Source of the DNA: Chitinophagales bacterium
Lineage (GTDB): Bacteria > Bacteroidota > Bacteroidia > Chitinophagales > JADIYW01
DNA length: 64,000 nucleotides
NCBI GenBank assembly: GCA_023957235.1
Contig: JAMLHI010000003.1
Span: forward strand, 62,001-126,000
Reading direction: 5' to 3'
The notes under the pieces were generated by a model. That model saw only the letters and a list, made by a program, of their open reading frames with translations, had not been told where the DNA came from and did not search any database. Position numbers and translations under genes: made by a program. Positions 61,412 to 64,000 of the stretch are shown piece by piece. Each line of letters begins with the position of its first letter. The stretch's first letter is position 1.

Positions 61412-62196
61412 TATTCTATTCTTTTATATTTTACAGGTATATCAAACGGAAAACTTAAGCTATCTAATATAGTTACTTCTGAAAATTTTGACTGCATCTC
61501 AAAGAAATCATTATTTTGGGATATTTTAAGCATGCGTTCAAAGGAAAAATAATTATTTCCAATGTTTCTGACATCTCCATATTTTGCAACTAAATATCGG
61601 TGAAGAATTGGATTTTCAGCTTGATAATCTATCAACATACTGTTAATTCTGTCAAATATAGCTATTGACAAGTATCCATTAGGATGTTGAGTACTCCATT
61701 TTTGGTATTGATCAGAAATATTAATTTCTGAATGAACTGTATCACTGATAGTAGGAAGTCCAATTAATAATCTTTCGATAGATTGGAAATCTAAGTCCAT
61801 TTTGACTTTGTAAGCAATTTTTTCTATTGGCAAAATATTATAGCTATTATTCAATCTGTCTATCCATTGAATCCCTGAGCTATCTATCAAAGCTCTAATT
61901 CCTTCAATGCCAAATAAACTCATGGAAATCCATATTTTTTCTCCTTTTTGCCAACGTAATATGGCATTGAAATTTTGATTCGAACCGTTTATAGATGTGC
62001 TTGCGCGCATTTTAGCTTGTAAATACCTAAAATTTAAAACAGAAGAATCTGCAGGATATGCTTGATGATATGTTAAAGATTTTTCACCTTCTACTATTAT
62101 CGGTGAATCTTCATATTTGAACTGAATCTTTTTTTTGCATGAGAAAGTTCCCAATATTAATAGAAAAAACAAATAGGTCGTTAAAGAGATTCTCAT
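61408..62196 (-). CDS. DUF4292 lipoprotein
   Basis: A 262-residue lipoprotein (signal TTYLFFLLILGTFSC, then KKK). Its body has FNAILRWQKGEKIWISMSLFG and LNNSYNILPIEKIAYKV, matching the DUF4292 family of outer-membrane lipoproteins that resemble LolB-like folds. ATG 62196 is chosen; the TTG two codons upstream at 62202 is an alternative. In Bacteroidota this gene commonly precedes the M23/EnvC gene, as here, which suggests a linked envelope role. Confidence 0.85.
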   Translation of the reverse strand: MRISLTTYLFFLLILGTFSCKKKIQFKYEDSPIIVEGEKSLTYHQAYPADSSVLNFRYLQAKMRASTSINGSNQNFNAILRWQKGEKIWISMSLFGIEGIRALIDSSGIQWIDRLNNSYNILPIEKIAYKVKMDLDFQSIERLLIGLPTISDTVHSEINISDQYQKWSTQHPNGYLSIAIFDRINSMLIDYQAENPILHRYLVAKYGDVRNIGNNYFSFERMLKISQNNDFFEMQSKFSEVTILDSLSFPFDIPVKYKRIEY

Positions 62197-62371
62197 AGTC
62201 AAAGTGCAAAGATGAATATTTTATACCAATGTTAATGCCAAAGCAGTTTGTATATTCTCAAAGTACTTATACTTAGACTTATTATTTTTAATTCTATTGA
62301 ATTAATATTCTTAAATTAGTTTTGGCTATTAAAATTCAAAGAAGGTTTAAAATAAATAAAAATCATTATAT

Positions 62372-63319
62372 ATGAGTATTGTTCAAGTTGTCAATTTACA
62401 AGATTATATTTCTGGGGATGAAACTAGAAAAAAAGTTTTTGTTCAAGCATTGGGTAAAGCATACGAAACGATTGGATTTGTGGCTGTCGAAGGTCATGGA
62501 ATCTCTGATGACTTAATTTCTCAATTTTATAAATTGGTGGAGCAGTTTTTTTCCTTTCCATTGGAAACAAAATTAAAATATGAAAACCCCAAATATGCCG
62601 GACAAAGAGGATATACATCTTTTGGAAGGGAAAAAGCAAAACAGAGCGAAGTGCCTGATTTGAAGGAATTTTGGCAGATTGGGCAATATGTAGAAGGAGA
62701 GAATTTGTCTAAAGAAGATTATCCAGACAATTTAGAAGTAGAGGAATTGCCTGACTTCAATCGATTAGGTAAAGAATTATATAAAAGTTTTGAGGCGACA
62801 GGCTCTCATTTGTTGAAAGCTATTTCCAATTATTTGGATATAGAAGAAAATTATTTTACATCTAAAATTAGGAATGGCAATAGTATATTAAGGACAATTC
62901 ATTATCCTCCAATCATCAGTGAACCTAAGTCTGCTATACGTGCAGAGCAACATGAGGATATTAATTTGATTACTTTATTGGTAGGAGCTTCTGCTGATGG
63001 ATTGCAATTATTGACTAGAGATGGTCAATGGGTAGATGTGAAAGCAGGTCCAGGTCAGATTGTTGTCAATGTAGGTGATATGTTGCAAAGATTGACTAAC
63101 AATGTGCTTAGGTCAACTACTCACAGAGTCGTCAATCCTCCTCGAGAAAATTGGCATACTCATAGATATTCTATTCCTTTCTTTTTGCATCCTAGAAGTG
63201 AAATGTCTTTAGATTGTCTTGAGAATTGTATTAGCTCTGACAATCCCAAATTATATGAGCCGATTACAGCAGGTGAATATCTAGATGAGAGACTGAGAGA
63301 AATTGGATTAAAAAAATAG
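62372..63319 (+). CDS. 2-oxoglutarate/Fe(II) oxygenase, isopenicillin N synthase family
   Basis: A 315-residue enzyme. The N-terminal DIOX_N region (GKAYETIGFVAVEGHGISDD, near 28-47) is followed by the double-stranded beta-helix. The iron ligands are His and Asp in EQHEDINLITLL and His in TTHRVVNP; the 2-oxoglutarate Arg is in HRYSIPFF. Substrates of this family are varied (hydroxylation, ring closure), and no pathway neighbour suggests one. Confidence 0.9.
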   Translation: MSIVQVVNLQDYISGDETRKKVFVQALGKAYETIGFVAVEGHGISDDLISQFYKLVEQFFSFPLETKLKYENPKYAGQRGYTSFGREKAKQSEVPDLKEFWQIGQYVEGENLSKEDYPDNLEVEELPDFNRLGKELYKSFEATGSHLLKAISNYLDIEENYFTSKIRNGNSILRTIHYPPIISEPKSAIRAEQHEDINLITLLVGASADGLQLLTRDGQWVDVKAGPGQIVVNVGDMLQRLTNNVLRSTTHRVVNPPRENWHTHRYSIPFFLHPRSEMSLDCLENCISSDNPKLYEPITAGEYLDERLREIGLKK

Positions 63320-63407
63320 AGATGCTAATTTTGATATTTTGACCCTTATGAGCTTCATTTTCACGATTTATCATTGTTTATTTTTAAAAGTATTCAGATA
63401 AGCTATT

Positions 63408-63415
63408 TATATTTG
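63408..63415 (+). promoter_or_regulatory. -7 element (TATATTTG) of the right-edge lipoprotein gene
   Basis: An exact match ending 5 bases before the ATG at 63421. Confidence 0.5.
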
Positions 63416-63420
63416 TTTCA

Positions 63421-64000
63421 ATGAAAGTAGTCAATGGTAATTTCTACTTACTTCTTTTAGGATTTTGCTTCCTTTTTCTTCAAAGTTGTAATAATAGCGA
63501 CAATGAAGATAATGGAGAAAAAAATTTAGAAGAGATAATTAATGAGAATTTAGGTCAAACTTCTGCTTTTGAAGATTTGTCAGACACATTACAAATTGCG
63601 CATCTAGTTCGAGTATGGAACGGTTGCCATAATATCAAGTTTTTAGACAATTTGAATAATCTTTATGCTTCTTCATTATTTTTTTATGGAGAAGATAGAA
63701 GTAAATATGAAGCCATTCAGGTTAAGAAAAATCTTTTTAGAAGCTATCCTGAATATTTTCAGAGGGTCATTGGTGGAATGAAAATCAAGAAAATAAATCC
63801 TATTGAATATAGATGTGATTTTACAAAATATATCAGTGTTGGAAAAATTACTGCCCCAGTTCCTTCATATATCATATTTAAAAAGATAGAAGACAATCAA
63901 TGGCTGATTATTGCCGAGAGCGATCCCGCAACAGACACAAAAGTAAAAGCTATAAAGGATTCTATGCAGGTGCTAGAGAAAATTTATTCTATTTCTAATG
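63421..64000 (+). CDS. Predicted lipoprotein, partial at the right edge
   Basis: An open frame from ATG 63421 runs without a stop to the end of the window (193 codons visible). It begins with a lipoprotein signal (FYLLLLGFCFLFLQSC, then NNSDNED) and an acidic stretch. The rest has no motif I recognise. The clean lipobox and the promoter element 5 bases upstream support a real gene. Confidence 0.7.
   Translation, partial: MKVVNGNFYLLLLGFCFLFLQSCNNSDNEDNGEKNLEEIINENLGQTSAFEDLSDTLQIAHLVRVWNGCHNIKFLDNLNNLYASSLFFYGEDRSKYEAIQVKKNLFRSYPEYFQRVIGGMKIKKINPIEYRCDFTKYISVGKITAPVPSYIIFKKIEDNQWLIIAESDPATDTKVKAIKDSMQVLEKIYSISN

Noticed and set aside
1..64000. CRISPR arrays, insertion sequences, rRNA genes
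   Set aside because: I saw no regularly spaced repeats, transposase genes or rRNA sequence anywhere in the window.

Overview
The window is AT-rich chromosomal DNA from a member of the Bacteroidota. The evidence is type IX secretion (T9SS) and gliding genes (porV, porU, gldJ, porX and the start of a likely gldE), T9SS type B sorting signals, lipoproteins of the Bacteroidota kind, almost no Shine-Dalgarno sequences, and promoters of the TTTG / TAnnTTTG type. Nothing here fixes the class. Most of the window is ordinary core genome with short, often convergent transcription units and clear hairpin terminators.

Layout. 1-1649 (minus): start of a probable gldE, ssb, mutY. 1760-4648 (plus): HU-like protein, TPR protein, a 30-codon mS38-like ribosomal protein gene, RNase G. 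4703-7333: a lipoprotein and glyS. 7576-10505: ExbB-ExbD-ExbD-TonB energy transduction operon. 10802-12741: groES-groEL. 13137-14072: mdh. 14148-14326: a long imperfect hairpin with its own minus-strand promoter, probably a 6S-like RNA. 14549-16893: NlpC/P60 hydrolase, murF, a small membrane protein. 17010-21487: a large secreted repeat protein and a PKD/FISUMP lipoprotein. 21751-28060: tetR-fadN-fadA-fadE, a fatty-acid beta-oxidation operon whose palindromic operator covers the -33 box. 28364-28437: tRNA(CAT). 28490-30767: a small accessory island with a decayed gene, two boundary elements sharing a GTGGCGG core, and a two-gene module (unknown protein plus PD-(D/E)XK nuclease-like protein). 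30768-37480: porV, porU and divergent gldJ. 37918-44966: S9 oligopeptidase, a glycosidase-like secreted protein and a type B T9SS substrate. 44976-56782: ribE, tatC, radA, comF, beta-helix lipoprotein, membrane patatin, rlmD, gatC, a LolD-like ATPase, cob(I)alamin adenosyltransferase, a DUF2795 protein and MscS. 56787-63319: porX, a small unknown protein, pfkA, an EnvC-like protein, a DUF4292 lipoprotein and a 2OG-Fe(II) oxygenase. A lipoprotein gene runs off the right end.

Together, PorU and PorV form the outer-membrane sortase/attachment part of the T9SS. GldJ is a lipoprotein of the machine and PorX its regulator. The 888-residue protein is a substrate, PorU itself carries a sorting domain, and ExbB/ExbD/TonB powers outer-membrane processes. 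The least explained parts are the island at 28.5-30.8 kb and the hairpin RNA at 14.15-14.33 kb. Several promoters lie only 4-6 bases from the start codon, which suggests leaderless or nearly leaderless mRNAs.
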